Shown: piece after piece, positions 53,298 to 63,284 of the stretch | Layout of the letters: each line of letters begins with the position of its first letter | Numbering within the stretch: position 1 is the first letter of the stretch | Source: Rhodovastum sp963714255 | GTDB lineage: Bacteria > Pseudomonadota > Alphaproteobacteria > Acetobacterales > Acetobacteraceae | NCBI GenBank assembly: GCA_963714255.1 | Contig: CAVQNU010000024.1 | Coordinates: forward strand, 81,855 to 145,854 | Direction of reading: 5' to 3' | DNA length: 64,000 bases | Position numbers and translations under genes: made by a program | The notes under the pieces: generated by a model | The model's database searches: none | What the model was told of the DNA's origin: nothing | Seen by the model: only the letters and a program-made list of their open reading frames with translations

Positions 53298-54446
53298 ATG
53301 CGCGCAAGCGTCGCGCTGGTGCGGCTGACGCTCACGGAGTTCCGCAACTACGCGGCGCTGACCTGGCGGCCGGAGGGTCGCGTGGCGGTGTTCTACGGCC
53401 CGAACGGCAGCGGCAAGACCAACCTGTTGGAAGCCGTGTCGTTGCTGGTGCCGGGGCGAGGCCTGCGCGGGGCGCGGCTGGCCGATCTGGTGCGGCGGGG
53501 CGGGTCTGGCTGGGCGGTGGCGGGACGGTTTGTCACCCCGCAGGGCGACCTGACGATCGGCACCGGCACGCCGCCGGAGGGGCCGGCGGACCGGCGGGTA
53601 TTCCGGCTCGACGGCACAGCGCCGCGCAGCCAGGCCGAGATCGCCGCGCGTGTCTCGGCCGTGTGGCTGACGCCGCAGATGGACCGGCTGTTCCAGGAGG
53701 GCGCGTCCGGGCGGCGGCGGTTCCTGGACCGTCTGGTCTATGCGCTGGAGCCCGGACATGCGCGCGAAGTGGCGGCGCACGACACCGCCATGGCGCAGCG
53801 CAACCGGCTGCTCGCCGAAGGCGGCGCGGATGCGGCGTGGCTCGCCGGGCTGGAGGATGCGATGGCGCGCCATGCGGTGGCCGCCACGGCCGCGCGGGCG
53901 GCGCTGGTGGCGCGGCTGAACGCGGCACCGCAGGCAGGCGTGGCGGGGGCCTTCCCGGCGGCACGATTGTCGCTGTCCTGCCCGATCGCCGAGCGCCTGG
54001 CCGGCGGGCCGGCACTGGCGGTGGAGGACTGGCTGCGCGCGGCCCTGGAAGCCGGGCGGGCGGCGGATGCCCGCGCCGGGTCGGCCGCGCTGGGGGCGCA
54101 TCGGGCCGACATGGGGCTGGCGGATGCGGCGAGCGGGCTTGCTGCGGCGCTGGCGAGCACCGGGCAGCAGAAGGCACTGCTCATCGGCGTGGTGCTGGGC
54201 CATGCGGCGCTGCTGTCGGAGTCGCGCGGGGCCGCACCGCTGCTGCTGCTGGACGAGCCGGCGGTGCACCTCGATCCCGCCCGCCGGCAGGCTCTGTTCG
54301 ATGCGTTGCGCGGCTTGCCGGCGCAGGTGCTGCTGACCGGCACGGATCGCGAAACGTTCCTGCCGCTGCGCGGCGTGGCGGAGGCGATGCGGACCGGCGG
54401 CGACACGCTGGTCCGGGATCCGGATTTCCCGCCCGTCATGGGCTGA
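53298..54446 (+). CDS. recF: DNA replication/repair protein RecF
   Basis: A 382-residue SMC-like ATPase that loads RecA at gaps with RecO and RecR. Walker A is GPNGSGKTNLLEA at about residues 35-47. The signature-motif region is STGQQKALLIGVVLGHA, and Walker B is LLLLDEPAVHLDPARR. The ATG has a GGAG 5 bases upstream. It lies between palindrome R9 and gyrB in the standard replication cluster. Confidence 0.95.
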   Translation: MRASVALVRLTLTEFRNYAALTWRPEGRVAVFYGPNGSGKTNLLEAVSLLVPGRGLRGARLADLVRRGGSGWAVAGRFVTPQGDLTIGTGTPPEGPADRRVFRLDGTAPRSQAEIAARVSAVWLTPQMDRLFQEGASGRRRFLDRLVYALEPGHAREVAAHDTAMAQRNRLLAEGGADAAWLAGLEDAMARHAVAATAARAALVARLNAAPQAGVAGAFPAARLSLSCPIAERLAGGPALAVEDWLRAALEAGRAADARAGSAALGAHRADMGLADAASGLAAALASTGQQKALLIGVVLGHAALLSESRGAAPLLLLDEPAVHLDPARRQALFDALRGLPAQVLLTGTDRETFLPLRGVAEAMRTGGDTLVRDPDFPPVMG

Positions 54447-54519
54447 TGCGGGTGGCTAAATCCGCCCGTCAACTATATAAGTAGCAAGAATCCAACCACC
54501 CCTGGAGCACCCAGCCGGC

Positions 54520-56952
<2,433 letters not shown>

Positions 56953-57438
56953 GCCGGGTGTGGCCGGTGACGACGGACCCTTGCCTGGCCGACGAAGGCT
57001 GCCCGGCTTCTGCCGTTTGTTGTTTGGGCCGAACGGAGCCGTTTCTTCGTCGCGGCCGGCGCCCCCAAAGCGCCTGCGCGCAGGCGCGGTCATGGATGGC
57101 CGAAAGCCACCGTGCGATCTTGCGCGGCGCATAGTGTCGTTGACGGTGGCGAGCACGGTGCAACGCTGGACCAGGACGGGTCCGCTCGACCGCCGACGAC
57201 ACTCGCCAGGGCACGGTGACCCAGGTCCTGGTCCGGTCGCACCATCCGACGCCACCGCGTGGCGCGCCTTGGCCACGTCCAGTCCGACGAAAACCTCGCT
57301 ATGCTTCTCCATGGCTCGTCCTCCTGCGCTGAGGATCGGCCCGCCCTCTGCGGGCAACCCTCGTTCACCCGCGCAGCGTAGGACGGGCCACCCTACACCC
57401 ACCAGGCGGACATGCGGACTTATACCACCGCTCATTGA
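56953..57438. other. Gene-poor junction between gyrB and the insertion-sequence cluster
   Basis: A 486-base stretch with no intact gene. It contains an IS110-type transposase remnant (57250-57312, reverse strand) and short open frames on both strands that look like debris of mobile elements. Close to 57365-57395 is a palindrome-like GC-rich sequence (GGGCCACCCTACACCCACC). Confidence 0.5.
57250..57312 (-). pseudogene. IS110-family transposase N-terminal fragment
   Basis: From ATG 57312 on the reverse strand the frame begins MEKHSEVFVGLDVAKARHAV, the N-terminus of IS110/IS1111 transposases including the first catalytic Asp region (GLDVAK). After about 21 residues the similarity stops and the following sequence is unrelated. 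Only the 5' tip of the element remains. Confidence 0.7.
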
Positions 57439-57750
57439 TCAGCACCCATTTACCCAGTCGCGCAGGCCGATGGACATGATGCGCCAGGGCTGGTCGATGA
57501 GGCGGTTCCAGGCATCGCAGCAGTGATCGACGATGGCCTCGTAGGAGGGAAACACCCGGTTGGAGAGCCAGTTGTCGCGCAGGAACTGCCAGACGTTCTC
57601 GGCGGCGTTGAGTTCGGGGCACTTGGCGGGCAGCGGCACCAGGGTGATGTTGGGCGGCACGGCGAGGCGGTCGGAGGTGTGCCAGGCGGCCTGATCGAGC
57701 AGCACCGCGGCGTGGGCACCCGGTGAAACGGCGGCGGCGATCTCGGCCAG
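57439..57750 (-). pseudogene. IS630-family transposase, C-terminal piece (interrupted by an IS21-like element)
   Basis: The C-terminal DDE part of an IS630 transposase: EIAAAVSPGAHAAVLLDQAAWHT (second catalytic Asp region) and PLPAKCPELNAAENVWQFLRDN (catalytic Glu in the PELN-x-AEN motif), ending at 57439. Its N-terminal part is at 62343-63160. Joining 57750 to 62352 and dropping one GCCAG copy restores a continuous MNLHLAEIAAA. The open frame extends to 57813 only because it runs into the inserted element's end. Confidence 0.88.
57746..57750 (+). other. Target-site duplication, left copy (GCCAG)
   Basis: GCCAG at 57746-57750 is repeated at 62347-62351, directly outside the two ends of the IS21-like element. 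One copy belongs to the interrupted IS630 gene. Confidence 0.85.
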
Positions 57751-57801
57751 GTGACAGCGCTCACGGGAACGGACCCGGGTTCGCTCGGTGGAACTGACCC
57801 A
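57751..57801 (+). repeat. Left terminal inverted repeat of the IS21-like element
   Basis: 51 bases identical to the reverse complement of 62296-62346; it includes GGACCCGGGTTCGCTCGG and ends GAACTGACCCA. Confidence 0.92.
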
Positions 57802-58344
57802 GCAAGTGCGCATGAGTTGGTGGTCGGGTGGCGTGATCGGTCGGTAGCCGGCGTGGTCGGCGGCACATTTTCCTTCGCCTGACCCAAGTCGGCCTGCCTG
57901 CCGCCCGGTCCTGGGCCCACGGAGACCCGGGGATGAATGCGGTCAGATGTTGTTGCGGGTCACGGCCCTGGCGGCGCGGCGCGTCCTGTCGCGGCGAGGC
58001 GGGCACACCCCCGGCGGCTGCCGGGCCGGGAAGAGCCGGCAGCGCTGACGTGGCTCAGCGGCCCGACCGCGCGATCGATCGTGACGTGGCTGCTGCCAAA
58101 TACCAGCTTTCCGTTCGACGCCGCGCGTCGAATTGTCGGGACGCCTTCCGTCCCGACGCCACCCGCAGGCCACGGCGCGCAAGGCGAGTCAAAGGCGCCG
58201 CGCGCTTGCTTGCGCGGCGGGAGCGGAGCCACGCGCAGAAAATCGGCGGTGGCCGATTTTCGAGCATGGCGAGCACCTGCCCTTTGAGGCGCCTTGCGCG
58301 CCGTGGCACTCCTCGGCGCTGCGGCGGTGGTGTTGGCGGGGTCT
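57802..58344. other. Non-coding end region of the IS21-like element
   Basis: A 543-base stretch between the istB stop and the left terminal repeat. Short open frames exist on both strands but none resembles a protein; it is GC-rich with no clear hairpin terminator. Confidence 0.5.
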
Positions 58345-59115
58345 TCAGGTTTTGGCGGTGCGGCGCGCCGGTGTTGGCGACGCCGGTGCCGGAGGCTCCG
58401 GGCTGCGCAGGGACGGGCCGTTGATGCGGATGGTGATGCAGTGGTGCTGCAGGCGATCGAGCAGCGCATCGACCAGCGGCTTCTTGTCGAACAGCTCGTA
58501 CCAGTCGGACAGTTCAAGGTTGGTGGTGATGATCGTCGAGACCCGGTTATAGCGTTGGTCCATCAGACGAAAGAATGCGTTTGATTGTTCCGGCTTGATT
58601 GTCAGGTAGCTCAGCTCGTCAATCAGCAAGGGCTGCATGCAACTCAGCTGGGCCAGCAGCCGTGTGGTAGTGCGGTCTGCCAGAGAGGCATAGAGTTCAT
58701 CGAGCAGGACTTGAGCATTAATGAAGCGACCACGGTAGCCGTTGAGGCAGGCCTCGCGCAACAGACCGATCGCCAGGCCGGTCTTTCCGGTGCCGGGTTT
58801 GCCGATGAGCAAGACGTTGTCGGTCCGGCGCAGGAAGTCCAGCCCGGCCAGTGTCTGGATCTGCGCGCGGCTCACGCCGGGCTGCCGATCGAACGGGAAG
58901 CTGTCGAGCGACCACCGCCATGGCAGACGCGCCTGCCCCAGACGATACGCCAGGCTGCGTTCGCGGCGGGACGCGGCTTCCTGGCCGAGCAGCCGGTACA
59001 GCAGCTCGGGTGCCGCGATCGCTTCGCGCTCGGCGCGTTCGATTTCGGCGTCGAGTGCCTCGGCCATGCCGTGCAGGCGCAACTGGGCGATCAGCGCGCG
59101 CAGCTTGTCATGCAT
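58345..59115 (-). CDS. istB: IS21-like helper ATPase IstB
   Basis: A 256-residue AAA+ ATPase that assists the IstA transposase in target selection. Walker A is GKPGTGKTGLA near residues 104-114 (the common His after GKT is Gly here), Walker B is LLIDELSYL, and the conserved DNA-engagement region TIITTNLELSDW follows. The last ~20 residues are a Pro/Ala tail. Its start overlaps the istA stop by 8 bases. Confidence 0.94.
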   Translation of the reverse strand: MHDKLRALIAQLRLHGMAEALDAEIERAEREAIAAPELLYRLLGQEAASRRERSLAYRLGQARLPWRWSLDSFPFDRQPGVSRAQIQTLAGLDFLRRTDNVLLIGKPGTGKTGLAIGLLREACLNGYRGRFINAQVLLDELYASLADRTTTRLLAQLSCMQPLLIDELSYLTIKPEQSNAFFRLMDQRYNRVSTIITTNLELSDWYELFDKKPLVDALLDRLQHHCITIRINGPSLRSPEPPAPASPTPARRTAKT

Positions 59116-60505
59116 CGTCGTCTTTCCTGGTGCTCAGTGCGAAGAAGTCACCGGCGACCTGTTTGAGGATGAGGTCTTCCAGGCGGCCGAGATCAAACAG
59201 GCCATAGTGCAGGGCCTGTTCGATGGCGGCGATGAACGGACCGGCCGGGTAGGTGCGCTTCATCTCGATCAGCCGGCGGAGTGGCCGTCGCCCGTATCCG
59301 TGACTGCGCAGCTTGAGGGCGGCAGCGTAACGGTCGAGGCTGGGATGGTGGCCGGTCAGCAGCTTTTCTTCAGTCGCCGTGCCGCGCCCCTGCCGCACTG
59401 GGATGGTATGATGACCAGGCAGGGTGCTTCTGGCATCGCGCTCGGCGATCAGCCGCCGGTGGACGGCGATCGTCGTGTCCTTGCGGCGGACATGGATTTC
59501 GGTGGGGTGCTTGTAGACAGCGACCGACTTGCCGACGAAGCGCTCTGGCACGGAGTAGCGGTTGGTATCGACGCTGACAAAGCCGTGCAGGTCGACGACG
59601 CGTTCCAGCAACTCGTAGACCGGCGGCAACGCGTCGGGCAACGGCACGAGGTGCGGCTGCTCGATGACGTAGGCGGCATCTGGCGACATGCCGAGCGCTG
59701 CCTTTGGCTTTCGGTTGGCGACCTCGCGGCACCAGGCAAGTGCCTGGCGATTGAGGTCGTCGAAATCTTCGAAGCTGCGGCCGGCCAGGAAGTTCGTTTC
59801 AACATAGGCGAACGGCCGTTCGATCCGGCCTTTGCGTTCCGGATTTCCCACCCGGTGGGCGCGGAATCGGAAGCCCAGGGTGCGGGCGAAGGCCGCCATC
59901 TCCGGGGCGATGACGGCGTCGCCGCCGGCACCGGCGGCGAGCAGCACGCTGGTGTTGTCGATGATGCAGACCGGGCAGACGCCCGCCATGAAGCGCGCCG
60001 CCTCGAGCAGGAACGCCTTGGCCTCGAAGCGGGTGAACCGCGGGTAGTACTGGATGAACAGCCGGCGCGAGTAGGCCAGCACCAGGCCGGCACACTGGGC
60101 GGTGACAAGCTTGTCGGTGTTCGCGAATGTCAGCCGATGCGGCGACGTGTCGTGCTGCATCTCCTGGCCCGGCACGAACTGGTACTCGCCGATGCGCCGC
60201 GGCGGACTGCGCAGGCCGGCCTCCCGGACCCAGCGGGTCAAGCTGCTGTAGGACACTTCCAGACCGTCGTCGGCCAGCAGTTCGCGCACGCGCACCACGT
60301 TGCCGCGAGCCCGCTCGAAGGCAGTTTTCACCATGGCCAGCGTCGCCTCGTCGCACGGTGCTGCTTTGGCGACGTTGCCGTCCGGCTTGCGCAGGATGCG
60401 CCGCACGGTGTTGCGCGACAGTCTCAGCAGACGGCTGATCTCGCGCAGGCTGTGCCTCTGCGCCTGCAGCGTGCGCACCGCGCTGCGGATTTCAGCCGGG
60501 GTCAT
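59108..60505 (-). CDS. istA: IS21-like transposase IstA
   Basis: A 465-residue DDE transposase. An N-terminal HTH (LREISRLLRLSRNTVRRILR, about 18-37) is followed by the RNase-H core with catalytic Asp in QEMQHDTSP, Asp in CIIDNTSVLL and Glu in RKGRIERPFAYVE. The C-terminal beta-barrel has VDTNRYSVPERFVGKSV. The start is ATG 60505, overlapping the ParB-like stop (ATGA). The longer open frame up to 60913 lies inside the parB-like gene. Confidence 0.94.
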   Translation of the reverse strand: MTPAEIRSAVRTLQAQRHSLREISRLLRLSRNTVRRILRKPDGNVAKAAPCDEATLAMVKTAFERARGNVVRVRELLADDGLEVSYSSLTRWVREAGLRSPPRRIGEYQFVPGQEMQHDTSPHRLTFANTDKLVTAQCAGLVLAYSRRLFIQYYPRFTRFEAKAFLLEAARFMAGVCPVCIIDNTSVLLAAGAGGDAVIAPEMAAFARTLGFRFRAHRVGNPERKGRIERPFAYVETNFLAGRSFEDFDDLNRQALAWCREVANRKPKAALGMSPDAAYVIEQPHLVPLPDALPPVYELLERVVDLHGFVSVDTNRYSVPERFVGKSVAVYKHPTEIHVRRKDTTIAVHRRLIAERDARSTLPGHHTIPVRQGRGTATEEKLLTGHHPSLDRYAAALKLRSHGYGRRPLRRLIEMKRTYPAGPFIAAIEQALHYGLFDLGRLEDLILKQVAGDFFALSTRKDDDA

Positions 60506-61482
60506 GTGCGTCCCCCCCGGTCGATCGCAATCGTCAGGACGTCGAGTGCCGACCACAACCGCGGCACCGCCGCGATCAGCGCCGGTGGCACCGATTGCAG
60601 CGCCGCCGCGCGATCCGTCAGGCGCGCGATGACCGCCTCGAGGCAACGCAGATCGACGATGCATTCGCCTTCGGGGCCGTCGCGTAGCCGTTCGCCGGCG
60701 CGCCGCTCGTCGTTCGCCCGCAGGGCGTCGAGAAACAAGCGAGGATCGCCGACCATGCGGTCGCGCACCGTTTGCGCGGCCTGCTGGTAGTGGGCGAACC
60801 AGCACTGCAACTCGCGGGTCGACAGCGGCGCCGCGGCCAGCGCCGCCAGCATGCTGTCGGCATGGGCGGCATTGGCACGCGCCAACGGGACCACCACCCG
60901 GTTGGCCGCCCAAGCCGACAGCTTGCCGGTGCGCACCGCCGCCAGCGCCGCATCGGGCAAACCCGACAGCAGTTGCAGCCGCCGACTGACCCAGCTGACG
61001 TCACGCCCGCACCGGCGAGCCAGCTCGTGCTGGGACAGGCCCTGGCCCTGCACCAGCTCGCGCAGCAGCAACGCCTCCTCAATGCTGGCGAACGAGCGAT
61101 CCTGCGCGCGCGCCAATACCCCCAGCACCGCCTCGGCCAGCCCGCAGGTCCATTGCTCGACGCTGGCCGTGTCGCGGCCGAGCCGGCGCAGCGCGGCAAC
61201 CCTCCGATACCCGTCGATCAACACCCGTGGGGCCGCACCGGTACCGCCGGGAGGCGCCACCACGATGCAGGGCACGAGCTGGCCGCAGCGCTCGATGGAC
61301 TGGGCGATCCGCGCCACCGCCTGCGGGTCCACCAGGCGGCTGGCGGCGAAGCGCAGGTCCAACTGGTGCAGGTCAAGCTCCAGACGATGGCTGTCCATGG
61401 ACGTCATCGCCGGCAGGGCGGCCCGCTCGCCCCGGTCACGGTCCCGCAGGATACTCGCCGCCGCGTCAGTCGGGTTCACCAT
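60502..61482 (-). CDS. ParB/Spo0J-like protein carried by the IS21-like element
   Basis: A 326-residue protein with a ParB-like organisation: an N-terminal domain (residues about 35-130) with ARIAQSIERCGQLVPCIVV and IDGYRRVAALRRLG (compare the GERR-type nucleotide motif of ParB, here DGYRR), then an HTH (LSQHELARRCGRDVSWVSRRL, about 153-172) like the KorB/ParB DNA-binding region. No ParA partner is present. A role in DNA binding, transposition targeting or element regulation is possible but inferred. It overlaps both neighbours. Confidence 0.85.
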   Translation of the reverse strand: MVNPTDAAASILRDRDRGERAALPAMTSMDSHRLELDLHQLDLRFAASRLVDPQAVARIAQSIERCGQLVPCIVVAPPGGTGAAPRVLIDGYRRVAALRRLGRDTASVEQWTCGLAEAVLGVLARAQDRSFASIEEALLLRELVQGQGLSQHELARRCGRDVSWVSRRLQLLSGLPDAALAAVRTGKLSAWAANRVVVPLARANAAHADSMLAALAAAPLSTRELQCWFAHYQQAAQTVRDRMVGDPRLFLDALRANDERRAGERLRDGPEGECIVDLRCLEAVIARLTDRAAALQSVPPALIAAVPRLWSALDVLTIAIDRGGRT

Positions 61483-61994
61483 GGCGCATTGCGCTCCGTC
61501 CGGGCGTGGTCAACACGGCCGCGACGGGGATCGCGACGGCGCAGGAACCCAGAGCGAAACGCCAGCAGACAGGGACGACCGCACCAATGGCAGTGCGTCG
61601 TCGCTCGCCGGGGCGGCTCGGCCGGAGATGCGTCGTCGTGCGAGGTCGCCATCGCGCCGGCCGCCAGCAGATCACCCGCCGGTGGCGGGGGTGAACCATG
61701 ATGCGTCACTATTTTTCTGCGCGCCCGCATGTGGCCCATCCGGGCGGCATGCTTCTCCTGGCCACGACGGGTCTTCTGATAGCGTTTGCCTGCCTTCCGG
61801 AGCGTCTGGTGACGCGCCTGTCCGGCGCAGCCGCTGCCGCAGTAGATTTGCCCGCGGTCGCAGTGGCGGCACACGACCACCTGGCAGCAACACCGCGCGC
61901 ACTGAAATAGACGGCCAGCCCCCGGCTCGGCCTGCCCGTCGTCGCAGACGAGGCGTAGACGAACGCCACCCTTGGCAGGATACTCGCCTCGCAT
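61476..61994 (-). CDS. Cysteine-rich, zinc-ribbon-like small protein of the IS21-like element
   Basis: A 172-residue basic protein with a Cys-rich cluster (FQCARCCCQVVVCRHC, then GQIYCGSGCAGQ) like a zinc ribbon or treble clef, a basic helical middle (RYQKTRRGQEKHAARMGHMR), and a second CHWCGRPC pair near residue 142. It is the first gene of the element's overlapping set, and its stop overlaps the ParB-like start by 7 bases. I know of similar Cys-rich genes beside IS21-like istA genes in other proteobacteria, but no function. DNA or RNA binding is a guess. Confidence 0.75.
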   Translation of the reverse strand: MRGEYPAKGGVRLRLVCDDGQAEPGAGRLFQCARCCCQVVVCRHCDRGQIYCGSGCAGQARHQTLRKAGKRYQKTRRGQEKHAARMGHMRARRKIVTHHGSPPPPAGDLLAAGAMATSHDDASPAEPPRRATTHCHWCGRPCLLAFRSGFLRRRDPRRGRVDHARTERNAPW

Positions 61995-62295
61995 TCGTGC
62001 CCAGCACGGTGTGGGGCACGGCGTCGAGACAGAACTGCCAGGTTGAGTTCGGCGCCGTGCTTGCCCTCAAGTCTGGCAGGCTTCCAGCTGCTTGCCGAGG
62101 TGCTCGGTGCTTCGGTTATCTCCCGTGGCAACCCCGCCACGACCGTGTCCGGTCTTGAGCCGATCCCCAGGAGGGGCTCACAGGCCGCGCGCCGCGCTGC
62201 CGCAGGCGCAGCCATCCCACAGCGGGCCCCGGCACCAGATAGCGTCGGGTTGGGACAGCCTGAGACAATGGTCGGTACGGTAGGACTGAAGTCAG
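61995..62295. other. Promoter-side region of the IS21-like element
   Basis: About 300 bases between the first gene of the element and the right terminal repeat. It should hold the promoter for the four-gene set. No hexamer pair stands out, and the open frames across it lack protein features. Confidence 0.45.
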
Positions 62296-62346
62296 TGGGT
62301 CAGTTCCACCGAGCGAACCCGGGTCCGTTCCCGTGAGCGCTGTCAC
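62296..62346 (-). repeat. Right terminal inverted repeat of the IS21-like element
   Basis: A perfect inverted copy of 57751-57801. Its outer bases also create the TGA (62345-62343) that ends the truncated IS630 reading frame. Confidence 0.92.
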
Positions 62347-62351
62347 GCCAG
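62347..62351 (+). other. Target-site duplication, right copy (GCCAG)
   Basis: The matching copy of 57746-57750, directly outside the right terminal inverted repeat. Confidence 0.85.
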
Positions 62352-62610
62352 GTGCAGGTTCATCGCGGCGATGTTGCAGGAGGGCAGCACCAACGCCGCT
62401 CCTTTGCCCTCCTGCGGGCAGATGGCGCCAAAGATATAGGTGGACGCCGTGCGCTGGTCCTGCGGCGCGGCCGGCCGACTGCCGCGCGGAGCCCAGCGGC
62501 GGGTAATCTTGTTCTTCTGGCCGATACGGGCTTCGTCGGCGAACCAGACTTCTATCCGGCCGCGCGCAATGCCCTTTTCGCTTGCGATCCTCTCCAGTGC
62601 GGCCGGGAAG

Positions 62611-62617
62611 TTTTTTT
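62611..62617 (-). promoter_or_regulatory. Candidate programmed -1 ribosomal frameshift site (A7 run)
   Basis: The coding strand reads GAT TTT AAA AAA ACT. Slipping back one base on AAA gives AAC TTC CCG, the frame in which the transposase homology continues. Confidence 0.55.
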
Positions 62618-63284
62618 AAAATCCTCAATCGCGCCCGCTGCCTGGGCATGATGGCGCGGTCGGGCCGACAGCTTGCGAAACCCCATCGCCCGCAGCACCC
62701 GGCCGAGCGTCTGACGCGAGACGCTGATCCTGAACTCCTCCCACACCCACTGGCACAGATCGACCAGCCGCCAGCGCACGACGCCGTGCACCGCCGGGAT
62801 TGGACCACTCTCGATCACGGCTGCCAGTGCCGCACGCTTCGCCGCGTCGAGAAGCGGCGCCTGGCCGGGCGCTTTCCGATCGATCAGACCGGCAGGACCG
62901 TCGGCGTTGAAGCGCAGGACCCAGTCACGAACGATCTGCAACGTCACCCCGCCGATCTTCGCCGCCTCCGTCCGACTCGCCCCGTCGTAGATTGCCGCCA
63001 GCGCCAGCAGACGCCGCGCCTGTCCGCCATCGCCGCTGCCCCGCGCCGCCACCCGCAATCCCGCCGCATCAAAGCTCGACTTTGGCCATTTTTCTGCGGC
63101 AGGGGAAAGTGCCCTCGATAGACTGTGGCGCGAGGGCAGGGTCAACTCAGGAATCTTCATTCTGACTTGCGAAATCGGGCTGTGTTGAATCTTACGTGAG
63201 TTGAATCGAACGTGATGGCGATTGGGATTCGCACAGGACTCGCATTTGGCCACGCTTCCCGGAACGTCGACTCGGGGGAAGCCA

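Larger units (their letters stand above)
57751..62346 (-). mobile_element. IS21-like element, 4.6 kb, inserted in an IS630 transposase gene
   Basis: A complete element with perfect 51-base terminal inverted repeats (57751-57801 and 62296-62346, outer end GTGACAGCGCTCACGGGAAC) and a 5-base duplication. Its four reverse-strand genes overlap end to start: a Cys-rich small protein (61994-61476), a ParB-like protein (61482-60502), IstA (60505-59108) and IstB (59115-58345). It is larger than a classical two-gene IS21 (about 2-2.5 kb) because of the two extra genes. All frames are open, so it may still be active. Confidence 0.9.
62343..63160 (-). pseudogene. IS630-family transposase, N-terminal piece with a -1 frameshift site
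   Basis: From ATG 63160 the frame encodes the HTH region (LLALAAIYDGASRTEAAKIG, WVLRFNADGPAGLIDRKAPG) up to AGAIEDFKK. At a run of seven A on the coding strand (62617-62611, after TTT) the transposase continues in the -1 frame: NFPAALERIASEKGIARG, then VWFADEARIGQKNKITRRW (first catalytic Asp) to NIAAMNLHLA, where the inserted element stops it. IS630-type elements are known to use frameshifting, so this break may be programmed. The C-terminal piece is at 57439-57750. Confidence 0.85.

Noticed and set aside
51914..54484. An 856-codon open frame across dnaN, the palindrome and recF
   Set aside because: Only its first third is DnaN; the rest is an out-of-frame shadow through the repeat and recF, created by the extra base at 52604.
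57933..58424. Forward open frame inside the IS21-like element
   Set aside because: Arg/Gly-rich, overlaps the istB end on the other strand, and lacks any motif.
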